The translations under genes were made by a program, and so were the position numbers. The notes beneath the pieces were generated by a model. The model saw nothing but the letters and a program-made list of their open reading frames with translations, was not told the origin of the DNA and made no database searches. 64,000 bases of DNA from Staphylococcus taiwanensis (GTDB lineage: Bacteria; Bacillota; Bacilli; Staphylococcales; Staphylococcaceae): positions 744,001 through 808,000 of the forward strand of contig CP058667.1 in assembly GCA_020544305.1 (NCBI GenBank), written 5' to 3'. Below are positions 1-9,212 of the stretch, piece after piece (position 1 is the first letter of the stretch; the number at the start of each line of letters is the position of its first letter).

Positions 1-156
1 TTTTCTCCTTTAACATTCATCGCTGGTGTCTATGGTATGAACTTTGAATATATGCCTGAGTTGAAATGGCATTATAGTTACCCGGTATGTATGCTTATTA
101 TGTTAATAATAACAATTTGGTTAATTATCTTTTTCAAAAGAAAAAAATGGTTCTAA
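1..156 (+). CDS. corA: CorA-type Mg2+/divalent cation transporter, C-terminal end (partial)
   Basis: The window opens inside a reading frame of 51 codons ending in TAA. It encodes a GMN motif (GVYGMNFEYMPE), a hydrophobic helix (CMLIMLIITIWLIIFF) and a short basic tail (KRKKWF). GMN between two C-terminal membrane helices is the signature of the CorA magnesium channel family, where it lies at the periplasmic mouth of the pore. The N-terminal cytoplasmic domain lies outside the window. In S. aureus a corA-like gene also precedes fni. Family assignment is strong; the exact ion is not visible from this piece. Confidence 0.85.
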   Translation, partial: FSPLTFIAGVYGMNFEYMPELKWHYSYPVCMLIMLIITIWLIIFFKRKKWF

Positions 157-200
157 TATTTATAAATGAAAATTTAATTTAAGCAAAGGTAGGTACGATC

Positions 201-1250
201 ATGAGTGATTTTCAAAGAGAACAGAGGAAAAATGAACATGTTGAAATTGCGATGGCCCAACATGATGCGCCTCAATCAGACTTTGACCGTGTAAGATTTG
301 TCCATCATTCAATTCCTAATATTGATGTTGAACAAGTAGATTTGACGAGTCATACATCACACTTTAATATGAAGTTTCCTTTATATATCAATGCTATGAC
401 AGGGGGGAGCGAGTGGACGAAGCAAATCAATGAGAAACTCGCTGTTGTCGCACGTGAGACTGGTCTAGCAATGGCAGTAGGCTCAACACATGCTGCATTG
501 AGAAATCCTAAAATGGCAGAGTCATTTAGCATCGCGCGTCAAACGAATCCAGAAGGTATTATCTTTAGTAATGTAGGCGCTGATGTTCCTGTAGATAAAG
601 CGGTTGAAGCGGTTGATTTATTGGAAGCACAAGCGTTACAAATTCATGTAAACGCGCCTCAAGAGCTTGTTATGCCTGAGGGTAACCGTGAATTCTCAAC
701 TTGGTTAGATAATGTAGCCGCTATCGTCCAACGTGTTGATGTTCCAGTCATCATTAAAGAAGTTGGCTTTGGTATGAGCAAAGAACTCTATAAAGACTTA
801 ATTGACGTTGGTGTTAACTATGTTGATGTTAGTGGTAGAGGCGGTACGAATTTCGTTACTATTGAGAATGAACGTCGTTCAGATAAAGATATGGATTATT
901 TAGCCAATTGGGGTCAATCAACAGTTGAATCATTACTTGAAAGTGCTGCATACCAGGATTCACTTAATGTGTTTGCTAGTGGTGGCGTACGTACACCTTT
1001 AGATGTCGTTAAGAGTATGGCACTTGGTGCTAAAGCAGTTGGTATGTCACGTCCATTTTTAAATCAAGTTGAAAAGGGTGGCATCACTCAAACAATTGAA
1101 TATGTTGAAACATTTATTGAACATATGAAAGCGATTATGACGATGTTAGATGCCAAAGATATTAATGAATTAAAACGTACAAAGCTCGTTTTTGACCAAA
1201 AATTAATGTCTTGGATTGAACAACGTAATCTAGATATTCATAGAGGATAA
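201..1250 (+). CDS. fni: Type 2 isopentenyl-diphosphate delta-isomerase
   Basis: This 349-residue enzyme has the usual length of the FMN- and NADPH-dependent IDI-2 family, which interconverts IPP and DMAPP in the cytoplasm. In staphylococci it serves the mevalonate route that feeds wall lipid carrier, quinone and carotenoid synthesis. Visible family motifs are NAMTGGSE near residue 65, VGSTHAAL near 93, IIKEVGFGM near 185 and [12 protein letters not shown] near 255 (FMN phosphate-binding end of the TIM barrel). The ATG at 201 follows AAAGGTAGG. It is a single gene closed by a strong hairpin and convergent with gltS. Compared with the S. aureus protein I recall, it carries many substitutions, which is one reason to place this genome outside S. 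aureus. Confidence 0.95.
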   Translation: MSDFQREQRKNEHVEIAMAQHDAPQSDFDRVRFVHHSIPNIDVEQVDLTSHTSHFNMKFPLYINAMTGGSEWTKQINEKLAVVARETGLAMAVGSTHAALRNPKMAESFSIARQTNPEGIIFSNVGADVPVDKAVEAVDLLEAQALQIHVNAPQELVMPEGNREFSTWLDNVAAIVQRVDVPVIIKEVGFGMSKELYKDLIDVGVNYVDVSGRGGTNFVTIENERRSDKDMDYLANWGQSTVESLLESAAYQDSLNVFASGGVRTPLDVVKSMALGAKAVGMSRPFLNQVEKGGITQTIEYVETFIEHMKAIMTMLDAKDINELKRTKLVFDQKLMSWIEQRNLDIHRG

Positions 1251-1257
1251 AAAATTT

Positions 1258-1304
1258 AGCGTAGTACAAGAGGGAGTTTTAACCTCTGTGTACTACGCTT
1301 TTTA
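1258..1304. terminator. Bidirectional terminator between fni and gltS
   Basis: AGCGTAGTACA pairs with TGTACTACGCT around an inner AGAGG/CCTCT stem, followed by TTTT. It can serve fni on the plus strand and gltS on the minus strand. Confidence 0.8.
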
Positions 1305-1314
1305 ATATCATGTA

Positions 1315-2526
1315 TTAACTACCAAATATATTCATAAAGCCCATAACAATTGGTACGCCAGCTAAATCGATTAAGAAAGCACCAACGATAGGGACAACTA
1401 AGTATGACTTGGGTGAGCTACCATATTTTTTTGTTATAACATCTAAATTCGCCATAGCATTTGGTGTAGCACCTAAACCATGACCAATAAATCCACCGGC
1501 CATTACAGCGGCATCGTAATCTTTACCAAGCACTCTGAACAGTATAAAGAATGCAAATAAAGAGATAAATACAACTTGGACTAAAACAATGATAATCAGT
1601 GGCAGTGCGAGTGAGTACACTTGTGTAAGTTGAATACTCATTAACGCAAGTGATAAGAATAGGCCTAACGCAATGTCGCCGATTTGATCATTCAGTTTTA
1701 AATCAATAAGTTGTAAATTACCATATTCTGAAATATTGCGAATTGCTACGGCAACAAACATAGAACCTACATACATTGGTAAACTTTGGCCAGTTAAATT
1801 AGAAAATTGATCGCCAATAAATGTACCAACCGACATACATAATGCGATGATTGTTAGTTGTATAAAGAATACTTGTGTTGGCTTATATTTTTCGTGTAAA
1901 GCTTGGTTGGGCTCAACTTCACTATAGTCTCTAAATGAGTCATCGCTATTTTCAGGTTTTAAATTATAGCGTTTTATAAGTGCTTTAACTAATGGGCCAC
2001 CAACTAAACCACCAAATACTAGTCCAAGTGTTGCAGCAGCAAGGGCAGCAGTGATTGCCGAATCAATATTAAAGCTTTCTTCTAGTGTCTTACCATAGGC
2101 CGCAGCGTTTCCGTGCCCACCTTCCATTGACATAGAACCAGCTGTTAATCCTAACAAAGGTTTAATATGTAGCAATTTAGCTAAAGAAATGCCAATAAAG
2201 TTTTGGCAAATTGCTAATACGGCACAACATACAAAGTATAATATTAGGATTTTGCCTCCAATTTTGAATAATTTAAAGGAAGCACCTAAGCCAATTGTTG
2301 TGAAGAATACCATCATAAAGAAATCTTGAATGAAACCTGCATCTAATTTAATTTGAATAATATTTAACGTATCTAAGACTGCAACTAATATAGCAAATAG
2401 TAAACCACCAATGACTGGAGGTGGGATACAAATTCTTTGTAAAAATGAAACATGATTAACGATAAATTCGCCTAACAAATAAAGAAGACAGGCGAGACAT
2501 AGCGTAGTAACTGCATCTAACTCCAA
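1315..2526 (-). CDS. gltS: Sodium:glutamate symporter
   Basis: This 403-residue, very hydrophobic protein belongs to the ESS (GltS) family, which takes up glutamate with sodium across the cytoplasmic membrane. About ten membrane segments are apparent, with the two-half repeat typical of the family. Glycine-rich re-entrant motifs appear in each half (SMEGGHGNAAAYG near residue 135 and GGFIGHGLGATPNAMANL near 345). The start is a TTG at 2526 preceded on the minus strand by AAAGGGGGATTTAC; no ATG fits as well. It is transcribed alone and convergently with fni. A TATAAT-like box is present about 90 bp upstream on the minus strand, but its -35 is weak. Confidence 0.93.
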   Translation of the reverse strand: MELDAVTTLCLACLLYLLGEFIVNHVSFLQRICIPPPVIGGLLFAILVAVLDTLNIIQIKLDAGFIQDFFMMVFFTTIGLGASFKLFKIGGKILILYFVCCAVLAICQNFIGISLAKLLHIKPLLGLTAGSMSMEGGHGNAAAYGKTLEESFNIDSAITAALAAATLGLVFGGLVGGPLVKALIKRYNLKPENSDDSFRDYSEVEPNQALHEKYKPTQVFFIQLTIIALCMSVGTFIGDQFSNLTGQSLPMYVGSMFVAVAIRNISEYGNLQLIDLKLNDQIGDIALGLFLSLALMSIQLTQVYSLALPLIIIVLVQVVFISLFAFFILFRVLGKDYDAAVMAGGFIGHGLGATPNAMANLDVITKKYGSSPKSYLVVPIVGAFLIDLAGVPIVMGFMNIFGS

Positions 2527-2834
2527 AGTAAATCCCCCTTTATTTATATGGATATCAAAGGCCTAAACGATAAACTCGTGAAAGCGCTATAAAACTCCAT
2601 AGTTATCATTATACATATAAAAAATATATATTTCTATAAAGCTAAATATATTATTGTGCATAAATGATATAAGAATTATTTGGAGAATGCATATATATAG
2701 GATTTGTATTTAATTCATAAATTTAGCTAACAACTCATTTTATTTTGAATAAAAAGGCGAGTATTAAAGTAAGAACCGTGCGCCATCATTTATTTACTAT
2801 CAATCCTATTTCTCGATTTAAAATGGGATTTAGT

Positions 2835-3443
2835 TTATTTCCACGTATCTTGTGGTGTAACACAATCTGATTTACGTATGCGTGACACATATGGATTGCC
2901 TTTAACTGTATAGCGTAAAGGTTTATTCGTCCATTCTCCTTTATTCGGTATACCTATTCTTGCACTTTCAACAATTTCTCTAGGATATTTACGTCTTTTA
3001 GTATCAATTGAAAGACGACACATATTAATTGTTGAACCATCAATTGCTCTCGGTATGTTAAATGCTTTCGTCCATTTTCCAGGACCATTAGTGATTTCAA
3101 ATCCTGTCTTATTACGATTACGTTGCATCGCTTCAATGCCTTCTTCTGGTTCAATCGCTCTAATTAATACGCCTTCTGGTACGCCCTCGGTACGTGTTAC
3201 TAAATTAATTAATAGATGTGTATGCATCACATGACCATAGATAGTTCCGCCACGTTTATATAAAGAAGTCACTTTAGGGGTTTCTTTACCACCAAAGCCA
3301 TGAGCAGCACGATCATCGAAACCTAAATAAGCTTCTGTCTCTACAATATAGCCACTATAGGTTTGAAATTCATCTTGATAAATTATTTTGACGCCTAGTA
3401 ATGCTCTAGCCGTTTCAATAGTAGGTTTTGATACGAAATCCAT
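2835..3443 (-). CDS. 3-methyladenine DNA glycosylase (AAG/MPG family)
   Basis: This 202-residue base-excision repair enzyme removes alkylated purines from DNA. Motifs of the AAG fold are clear: IVETEAYLG (the Glu aligns with the catalytic Glu of human AAG), [45 protein letters not shown] and [11 protein letters not shown] longer frame to 3464 exists, but GGAGG lies inside it 11 nt before the ATG at 3443, so I take MDFVSKPT as the true N terminus; this also matches the usual family length. It is a single gene, divergent from the HTH gene at 3646. Only a weak imperfect hairpin follows its stop. Confidence 0.9.
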   Translation of the reverse strand: MDFVSKPTIETARALLGVKIIYQDEFQTYSGYIVETEAYLGFDDRAAHGFGGKETPKVTSLYKRGGTIYGHVMHTHLLINLVTRTEGVPEGVLIRAIEPEEGIEAMQRNRNKTGFEITNGPGKWTKAFNIPRAIDGSTINMCRLSIDTKRRKYPREIVESARIGIPNKGEWTNKPLRYTVKGNPYVSRIRKSDCVTPQDTWK

Positions 3444-3645
3444 TGATTTTCTTTCCTCCAACATGACATTAAATCTTTTTTCCTTAGAAAATTTTTAATC
3501 TAAGGCGTTAAAATAGGTATTATGACAAGTATAATTGAAGCTACATTAGAAAGAAAATAACTGCAATTTATGTCATATATATTTGACGTGAAGATATGTA
3601 AAACGTTATTGTATATAAAAGTACTTTTTGGAAGAAGTGAGGGAA

Positions 3646-3843
3646 TTGAACAAGGTTAAAATTTATCGAGGGGCTAAAAAGATATCTCAACTTGATTTGG
3701 CACGTGCTGTGGGGGTATCACGCCAAACAATTAATATGATTGAAAACGGAAAATATAATCCCTCATTAAAATTATGTATTAATATAGCGAAAACATTAGG
3801 TGTAACTTTAAATGACTTATTCTGGGAGGATGAGAATGATTAA
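3646..3843 (+). CDS. Small Cro/CI-type (XRE) transcriptional regulator
   Basis: This protein of about 65 residues is a single helix-turn-helix of the XRE family: ISQLDLARAVGVSRQTINMIENGKYNPSLKLCINIAKTLGVTLNDLFW. It belongs to the minimal YozG-like class with no effector domain. The start is uncertain. TTG at 3646 gives the family-typical N terminus (NKVKIYRG) but its GTGAGGG is only 2 nt away; TTG at 3628 would add six residues and has no ribosome-binding site. It overlaps the downstream membrane-protein gene by 8 bp. Such HTH/membrane pairs usually form two-gene operons in which the membrane partner is thought to influence the regulator; that part is inference. Confidence 0.85.
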   Translation: MNKVKIYRGAKKISQLDLARAVGVSRQTINMIENGKYNPSLKLCINIAKTLGVTLNDLFWEDEND

Positions 3844-4585
3844 AGATAATGAAGCCTTACAAGAACAAAACATAGCATTGAAAGCAAAACTTGGCATCTT
3901 AAGTTTAAATTTCTTATGTGCCATTATCGCCTTCTCAATGTTTAATGATTTGCAACGTGAGTATCTTTCACCATTTTTTATTGGTAGTGTATTTCTTTTA
4001 ATTGTTATCGCCTGTAAGTTAACGATTCATTCAGAAACCGTAGATGACATTCATATTTATGTACATGATTTTAGTGACAAATCAAAACTGAATCATTATT
4101 CCAAATTAAAAAGAATTATCTATCTCGTCTTATGGATGATTTATTTAATTGTCATCGCTAATATTGTAACTCCGAACCTTAATCATACGAGTCATTATGA
4201 GTGCGTGTTTAAACCGAGTTGGCTAATTATTGATGTCGGTGTAGTGGTCGCCTTATGCATGTTTGACGATAAACGTATTAAATATACAGATATGAACACG
4301 CCAAGCTTAGGGAACCGTGGTGCATTACCTAAAGGTATATTAAATTTAATCCCCAATTATAGATATGCTGATGAACAACAAAAATTAGTTATTTTAAAGA
4401 CGCATGCATCAAACTTTACATGGATTATATATGGTTTAAGTGGTGTTACAATCATTGATTTAATTGTTGAATTTTTCATGCATCAGTATCCTATCACAGC
4501 CATTATTACATTATTATTAATCGTTTTAACTTTAGTCGTCTATCAGTTACGTTATATAAAAATAAGAAAAAATCATTGTAATTAA
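3836..4585 (+). CDS. Membrane protein paired with the XRE regulator (DUF3169-like)
   Basis: This is a 249-residue integral membrane protein with about six predicted helices: near residues 22-36, 47-64, 95-115, 131-147, 190-210 and 215-238. A polar loop of about 45 residues lies between helices 4 and 5. GGGAGG at 3824-3829 sets the start at ATG 3836, 8 bp inside the HTH gene, so translation is probably coupled. The ATG at 3830 directly abuts the ribosome-binding site and is less likely. The length and the HTH partner resemble the DUF3169 family of Firmicutes, which has no established function. I cannot assign an activity. Confidence 0.75.
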   Translation: MIKDNEALQEQNIALKAKLGILSLNFLCAIIAFSMFNDLQREYLSPFFIGSVFLLIVIACKLTIHSETVDDIHIYVHDFSDKSKLNHYSKLKRIIYLVLWMIYLIVIANIVTPNLNHTSHYECVFKPSWLIIDVGVVVALCMFDDKRIKYTDMNTPSLGNRGALPKGILNLIPNYRYADEQQKLVILKTHASNFTWIIYGLSGVTIIDLIVEFFMHQYPITAIITLLLIVLTLVVYQLRYIKIRKNHCN

Positions 4586-4596
4586 GTGACATGACA

Positions 4597-4630
4597 CGCT
4601 ATCTATCAATTTTTAAATAGATAGCGTTTT
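4597..4630 (+). terminator. Terminator of the HTH/membrane pair
   Basis: CGCTATCTAT and ATAGATAGCG form a stem with an A/T-rich loop, followed by TTTT and further T-rich sequence. Confidence 0.75.
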
Positions 4631-4783
4631 CATTTTTTATTTTATTTAAAATCTATGGAATATTAATAAAAAAAGTGTAACAATATGTATGTGAAAAAGT
4701 CAGTGCTTAAAATTTAAATAGATAAAGATCCTTATTGATTGATACAATAATGCTAACTTAAATCAAAGGTGGAGGAAATCTTG

Positions 4784-5110
4784 ATGGTTTATTCAATCTT
4801 TATCTTTTTATTAGCAGGTCTCTGTGAGATTGGTGGTGGCTATCTGATTTGGTTGTGGTTAAGGGAAGGGCAATCAAGTTGGTTAGGATTAGTTGGTGGC
4901 GTTATATTGATTATGTATGGCGTTATAGCAACATTTCAGTCATTTCCAACTTTCGGTCGAGTCTATGCTGCTTATGGTGGCGTTTTTATAGTTATGAGTA
5001 TTGTATGGGCTTATATCTTTGATAAACAAGCGCCTGATAAATATGATGTACTTGGTGCAATAATATGTATTATTGGCGTATTAGTTATGATTTTACCGAG
5101 CAGAACCTGA
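4784..5110 (+). CDS. UPF0060 (YnfA-type) small membrane protein
   Basis: This 108-residue protein has four membrane helices and the YnfA/UPF0060 hallmarks [20 protein letters not shown] near the N terminus and [11 protein letters not shown] in the middle. The family resembles small multidrug resistance transporters in size and fold; its substrate is not firmly established in staphylococci. The frame is open from GTG 4769, but GTGGAGG there is the ribosome-binding site for ATG 4784 (9 nt spacing), so the shorter form is chosen. The galactose mutarotase gene follows after 30 bp and may be co-transcribed. Confidence 0.88.
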   Translation: MVYSIFIFLLAGLCEIGGGYLIWLWLREGQSSWLGLVGGVILIMYGVIATFQSFPTFGRVYAAYGGVFIVMSIVWAYIFDKQAPDKYDVLGAIICIIGVLVMILPSRT

Positions 5111-5140
5111 TTAAGCGTGTTTAAGAGGGAGACGTAAGTA

Positions 5141-6160
5141 ATGATAGTTGAAGTAGAGAATCAAAGACATGGTATTGACTTAATTAAAATCGACAACGAC
5201 GAAACAAATATTGTATTCACAAATTATGGTGCTCGAATTGTATCGTGGAAATATCACGATAATAATATTGTATTAGGTAATAAAGTAGAAGCGGATGAAT
5301 TTTATCCTACTAATCCTTTTCATTTTGGAGCTACGATAGGACGATATGCGGGACGAATTGGGGAAGCTCGTTTTAAGCTAAATGAACAATCGTATCTACT
5401 TGAAGCGAATGATGGTCCGCACCAACTCCATGGTGGTCGCAATGGTTTAGATAAGAAATTATTTGATTATGAAATTCAAGATAATATTACAAGCATCAAA
5501 ATTACATTTACAACTCAAATGAAAACAAATGAAGATGGTTATCCAGGAGATATGACTATAAAGGTCATTCACACATATGATGTGGAGCATCGATGGACAA
5601 TTGAATATGAAGCGCACTCTTCTGCCGATACATTATTTAATCCAACTAATCATGTATATTTTAATTTGAATCGTGATAATAATGTGATTGATAATCACAT
5701 TATTAAAAGTGAACAACTTAAAATGTATCCCATTGATGAATCGCACTTAATTGGTGATAATCAACCAATAGATGTCCTGTCAGCAATAGATAAGGAAGAT
5801 GTGTCATTTCAAGACATCTTTACTACAAATCATGCGCAGCTTAAACAACAAATTAAGCCTTTTAATGGATTAGATCATCCATTTGAAATAGGGAATCATC
5901 AATTATCTATAGAAAATGATGAATTTATATTAGATGTTAATACAATGATGCCAAATATTGTAATTTATACTTTTAATGATACGACGGAATGGCAAAGCGA
6001 CTTTAATATTTATAAAGCACATTCAGGTGTGACATTAGAAACGCAATTTTTGCCAAATGATATTAACATTTTTAATCAAAAAGCAGATTCTATTTTAAAA
6101 GCTAATGAGGCGTTTTATTCTAAAACGTCATATCATATAGCTGAAAAAAATGAAATGTAA
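5141..6160 (+). CDS. galM: Aldose 1-epimerase (galactose mutarotase)
   Basis: This 339-residue protein of the GalM family interconverts alpha and beta anomers of aldoses in the cytosol. Motifs seen: GATIGRYAGRIGEARF near residue 65, NDGPHQLHGG near 90, NPTNHVYFNL near 165 (catalytic-acid His region) and SGVTLETQFLPND near 300 (catalytic-base Glu). GGGAG precedes the ATG at a normal distance. No other Leloir or tagatose genes lie next to it, so the sugar pathway it serves is not shown by context. Confidence 0.92.
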   Translation: MIVEVENQRHGIDLIKIDNDETNIVFTNYGARIVSWKYHDNNIVLGNKVEADEFYPTNPFHFGATIGRYAGRIGEARFKLNEQSYLLEANDGPHQLHGGRNGLDKKLFDYEIQDNITSIKITFTTQMKTNEDGYPGDMTIKVIHTYDVEHRWTIEYEAHSSADTLFNPTNHVYFNLNRDNNVIDNHIIKSEQLKMYPIDESHLIGDNQPIDVLSAIDKEDVSFQDIFTTNHAQLKQQIKPFNGLDHPFEIGNHQLSIENDEFILDVNTMMPNIVIYTFNDTTEWQSDFNIYKAHSGVTLETQFLPNDINIFNQKADSILKANEAFYSKTSYHIAEKNEM

Positions 6161-6171
6161 TTAGTAATGAC

Positions 6172-6226
6172 AAAAAGGAGTAGAACACTGAAATGAAGCT
6201 AATCATTTTAGCGTTTTACTCCTTTA
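6172..6226. terminator. Bidirectional terminator between galM and the MOSC gene
   Basis: AAAGGAGTAGAAC pairs with GTTTTACTCCTTT (one mismatch) between convergent genes; A-rich and T-rich flanks allow use from both strands. Confidence 0.75.
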
Positions 6227-6246
6227 CTTATAAAATGCATTACTTA

Positions 6247-6900
6247 TCACTTTAATGCGTTATTTCTCATTTTATTTAATTTATCTTTGCGTTTATCAGA
6301 TAAATAAGGATTTTTTAATGCATATTCTAAGCGTTCAACATTTTTACGATCGTTATAATAAATATCATTAAGCTCTTGTACAGATAATCGCGTTTCGTTT
6401 TCTGAAGATTGAATGAGTTCTAAATTAGCAGAATCTTCAACATATCCCTCTTGTAAAACTCTGAAGTAAAAACCAGTCTTACCCGATTGTGTCATTCTTT
6501 TAACCAAGTCAGGAATCCCATATTTAGTTTGAATTTTCCAGCAAGGTTCTCTTATTTCTGAAACTTCAATAATTGCCTCTCCTAAACGATATTTGTCGCC
6601 GAAGTATACTTGTGCTTCATCTAAATCTTCAATTGTTAAATTTTCACCAAACATAGCATAATCAGGTAATTTAACTAAGTCGTCTTTATACATTTGATAG
6701 TTCGCCTTACTGAAACTGCAAATCGCTTTATGTGGCCCGCCATGATCTTTATAAGCTTGTTCATCGCCTATAAACCCTAGCTTTGACAACCACATTTTTC
6801 CTGAAAATGGTGTCTTATTTAGAGCAGATAGCATTTGTCGTTTCTGACCATAATCTAAATCTTCAATTTTACCCGTAGAAATAGCACACACAGTAATCAT
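6247..6900 (-). CDS. MOSC-domain protein (YiiM-like)
   Basis: This 217-residue protein begins MITVCAISTGKIE. It has a MOSC-type core with GDEQAYKDHGGPHKAICSF near residue 45, GENLTIEDLDEAQVYFGD near 90 and the conserved cysteine in SEIREPCWK near 125. MOSC domains bind or handle molybdenum cofactor; YiiM-type members reduce N-hydroxylated bases such as 6-hydroxylaminopurine. That activity is family knowledge, not shown here. An uninterrupted frame extends to 7167, but GGGGAGG just upstream of the ATG at 6900 fixes the shorter start, and the extension overlaps rpiA. The presence of a full Moco pathway in the window fits. Confidence 0.88.
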   Translation of the reverse strand: MITVCAISTGKIEDLDYGQKRQMLSALNKTPFSGKMWLSKLGFIGDEQAYKDHGGPHKAICSFSKANYQMYKDDLVKLPDYAMFGENLTIEDLDEAQVYFGDKYRLGEAIIEVSEIREPCWKIQTKYGIPDLVKRMTQSGKTGFYFRVLQEGYVEDSANLELIQSSENETRLSVQELNDIYYNDRKNVERLEYALKNPYLSDKRKDKLNKMRNNALK

Positions 6901-7057
6901 TGTTATCCTCCCCAAATTAATGTTAAGCAAAATTGTACTATAATTATTAAATAAAGATAAGAGATATCGTCGTATTATTTTTGTAAAGAAACTAGGTATT
7001 TTTTCAAACGTCATGTAAAATAATGGATGAGTATATTTGTAAAGGGGTCGCACTAAA

Positions 7058-7750
7058 ATGAAAAATTCGACAGAACTTAAGCTTATGACAGTTGGAGATG
7101 CTGTTGCACAAATTGAAGATAATATGGTGCTAGGTATAGGAACTGGGAGTACGATTGAACTTCTCATTCCTAAAATTGCTGAACGAATTCATAATGAGAA
7201 TCTAAGTATTATAGGCGTTTGTACATCTAATAAAAGTGCATATATTGCGAAACAGTTAAATATCAATATTGTTGATATTAATGATGTCAGTCGTGTAGAT
7301 CTCGCAATTGATGGTGCTGATGAGGTTGATAACAATCTTAATTTAATTAAAGGTGGCGGCGGTGCACTATTTAGAGAAAAAGTAATAGATGAAATGGCTA
7401 ATCGTTTTATAGTATTGGCTGATGAAAGTAAGATTGTGAATTATTTAGGAGAACAATTTAAACTACCAGTTGAAGTTGATAAATTTAATTGGCTACATAT
7501 TGCCAAAAAAATAGAAGCATACAGTGCTATTAACATTGAAAGACGTATGAGTGATGACGTACCATTTATTACAGATAATGGTAATTACATTTTAGACTGT
7601 CAAATGAATAAACCGATAGACCCATATGCTTTCCATGAGTTTTTAATACACCTTACTGGTGTTTTAGAAACTGGTTATTTTTTAGATGTTACTGATCAAG
7701 TTATCGTTGGTACACAAGAGGGCATTAAAATTATGGATAAAAATAAATAA
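7058..7750 (+). CDS. rpiA: Ribose-5-phosphate isomerase A
   Basis: This 230-residue cytosolic enzyme interconverts ribose-5-phosphate and ribulose-5-phosphate in the non-oxidative pentose phosphate pathway. RpiA motifs are intact: GIGTGSTIELL near residue 28 (phosphate loop), DGADEVDNNLNLIKGGGGALFREK near 85-108 with the catalytic Glu and Lys, and ADESK near 125. AAAGGGG precedes the ATG. It is transcribed alone, divergent from the MOSC gene, and ends in a near-perfect 20-bp hairpin. Similarity to the S. aureus protein I recall is modest (about two thirds identical), noticeably lower than for its neighbours. Confidence 0.95.
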   Translation: MKNSTELKLMTVGDAVAQIEDNMVLGIGTGSTIELLIPKIAERIHNENLSIIGVCTSNKSAYIAKQLNINIVDINDVSRVDLAIDGADEVDNNLNLIKGGGGALFREKVIDEMANRFIVLADESKIVNYLGEQFKLPVEVDKFNWLHIAKKIEAYSAINIERRMSDDVPFITDNGNYILDCQMNKPIDPYAFHEFLIHLTGVLETGYFLDVTDQVIVGTQEGIKIMDKNK

Positions 7751-7770
7751 GCAAATGATAATGACCAAAA

Positions 7771-7817
7771 AAAGCACCTACAAAGAAAGCGTTAATCGCT
7801 TTCTTTGTAGGTGCTTT
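7771..7817. terminator. Strong bidirectional terminator between rpiA and lyrA
   Basis: A 20-bp stem (AAGCACCTACAAAGAAAGCG with its exact complement) closes a 5-nt TTAAT loop, with A-run and T-run flanks. It separates two convergent genes. Confidence 0.9.
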
Positions 7818-7874
7818 GTTATTAGTACGAAGTTTTAAAAATTGTTTACATATCATACGTTGAAATATGAATCA

Positions 7875-8957
7875 CTATTTATCATTGAGGTCATTAATTT
7901 CTTGTTTTGCATTATCGACAACTGATGAATGTCTATCTTCCGTATATGAAGCACTATCTTTAAGATCTTCGTTAGACGGAGTGGTAGATGAAGATGTTGA
8001 TTCATCATTTGTTTTATGTGAATGATTGTCCTCTTGAACTACGTCTTTATTGTCTTTTGATTGATGTTTTAAATCATTATCATCCGTTTTAGAACGATCT
8101 ACTTTCTCATCGTTTGAATTATCATCATTAACATGGTCTAGATAATTGTTAGGTTCAACTTCATCAAGTGAACGATTCGTTGTTCTGTAAATGATGAAAC
8201 GAATAATTAAACTTAAAAGAATAAATACGATGCCAACAATCGTAGTACTTAGCGCAATCACTTTCATTGAGAATAAATCACCAAGTTCTTCGCTAAATAA
8301 GAAGACTTGTGCAAATGACATTGCAGCATGGAAAATCACTGCAATATAAATCGTACGACCTTTTGTAGCACGGATAAGTTCACCAACTATCATTGAGAAC
8401 ATGAAAGTATAAAGGAAATGATAGCCTGCATATTCCATACCAAATGTTGTGTTTGAAGTCCAAACAGAATACAACAAACCAACGATAATTGACGCGAAGA
8501 AAGTATTAACCTTACTTTCAACAATATTTTGTAAATAAGAACGGAAACCAAATTCAGAAAAGAATGCCATTAAAATATGGCCAATAATAATTGTTGGAAC
8601 CGAAACCGATAAGTCACTTGCTTGTAACAAAATGAAACTGTCGGCAAATGCATTAAAACTAAACATACCAATTATAAAAATAAGTAATGGTAAAATTAAT
8701 GCAAGTAAAATACGTTTAATAACTCTAATATCTACTGAGAATTTTAAACCAGCAACTTGAGTACGTTTATCTTTAAAAGCTAAAATGCAAACCACTGCAG
8801 CGATAAACGGAGATAAGTCAGTAAGATCAAATACAAAACGTTTTATACCTACTGATGCTTGGAAATCTCTTAGGATTAATGAGCAAGCCATTGTGACTAC
8901 GAAAAATACAAATATTGTTAATGCCCATTGAAATCCTGAAATACGATTCGTCTTCAT
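7875..8957 (-). CDS. lyrA: LyrA/SpdC, CPBP-family (Abi) membrane protein
   Basis: This 360-residue protein has about eight membrane helices (residues 8-245) followed by a hydrophilic, Asp/Asn/Ser/Lys-rich cytoplasmic tail of about 110 residues. The N terminus, the [10 protein letters not shown]-like junction ([14 protein letters not shown]) and position next to rpiA and hutG match S. aureus LyrA/SpdC. That protein affects lysostaphin resistance and surface-protein display, partners the glucosaminidase SagB and touches WalKR signalling. The CPBP motif reads [11 protein letters not shown] where active proteases have EExxxR, so the catalytic pair looks lost, as described for SpdC. The S. aureus tail is longer (about 419 residues in total). 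A gene for a membrane peptidase would be the alternative reading. Confidence 0.88.
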   Translation of the reverse strand: MKTNRISGFQWALTIFVFFVVTMACSLILRDFQASVGIKRFVFDLTDLSPFIAAVVCILAFKDKRTQVAGLKFSVDIRVIKRILLALILPLLIFIIGMFSFNAFADSFILLQASDLSVSVPTIIIGHILMAFFSEFGFRSYLQNIVESKVNTFFASIIVGLLYSVWTSNTTFGMEYAGYHFLYTFMFSMIVGELIRATKGRTIYIAVIFHAAMSFAQVFLFSEELGDLFSMKVIALSTTIVGIVFILLSLIIRFIIYRTTNRSLDEVEPNNYLDHVNDDNSNDEKVDRSKTDDNDLKHQSKDNKDVVQEDNHSHKTNDESTSSSTTPSNEDLKDSASYTEDRHSSVVDNAKQEINDLNDK

Positions 8958-9212
8958 TTATGTAACCTCCATTAGGGTAACCGTAAAAACTCTTTCCTTA
9001 ATATTATACATATTACTTGGATATAAATAAATTGTCCATTTCAAATATCATTAAAATGTAATAGTCTTGCATTATTTTTATCTTATTGAAAACAATTTTT
9101 AATGTCTTAAAATTTTTTGAAAAGGGTAACGATAAGTATTACATCTATTTTAACTATATATTTCAATATGTTGTATGATTAAAGTGTAGACATATGAATA
9201 GGGGGCAGCAAA

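Noticed and set aside
6901-7167. N-terminal extension of the MOSC gene
   Set aside because: It overlaps rpiA and the rpiA promoter; GGGGAGG before ATG 6900 marks the real start.
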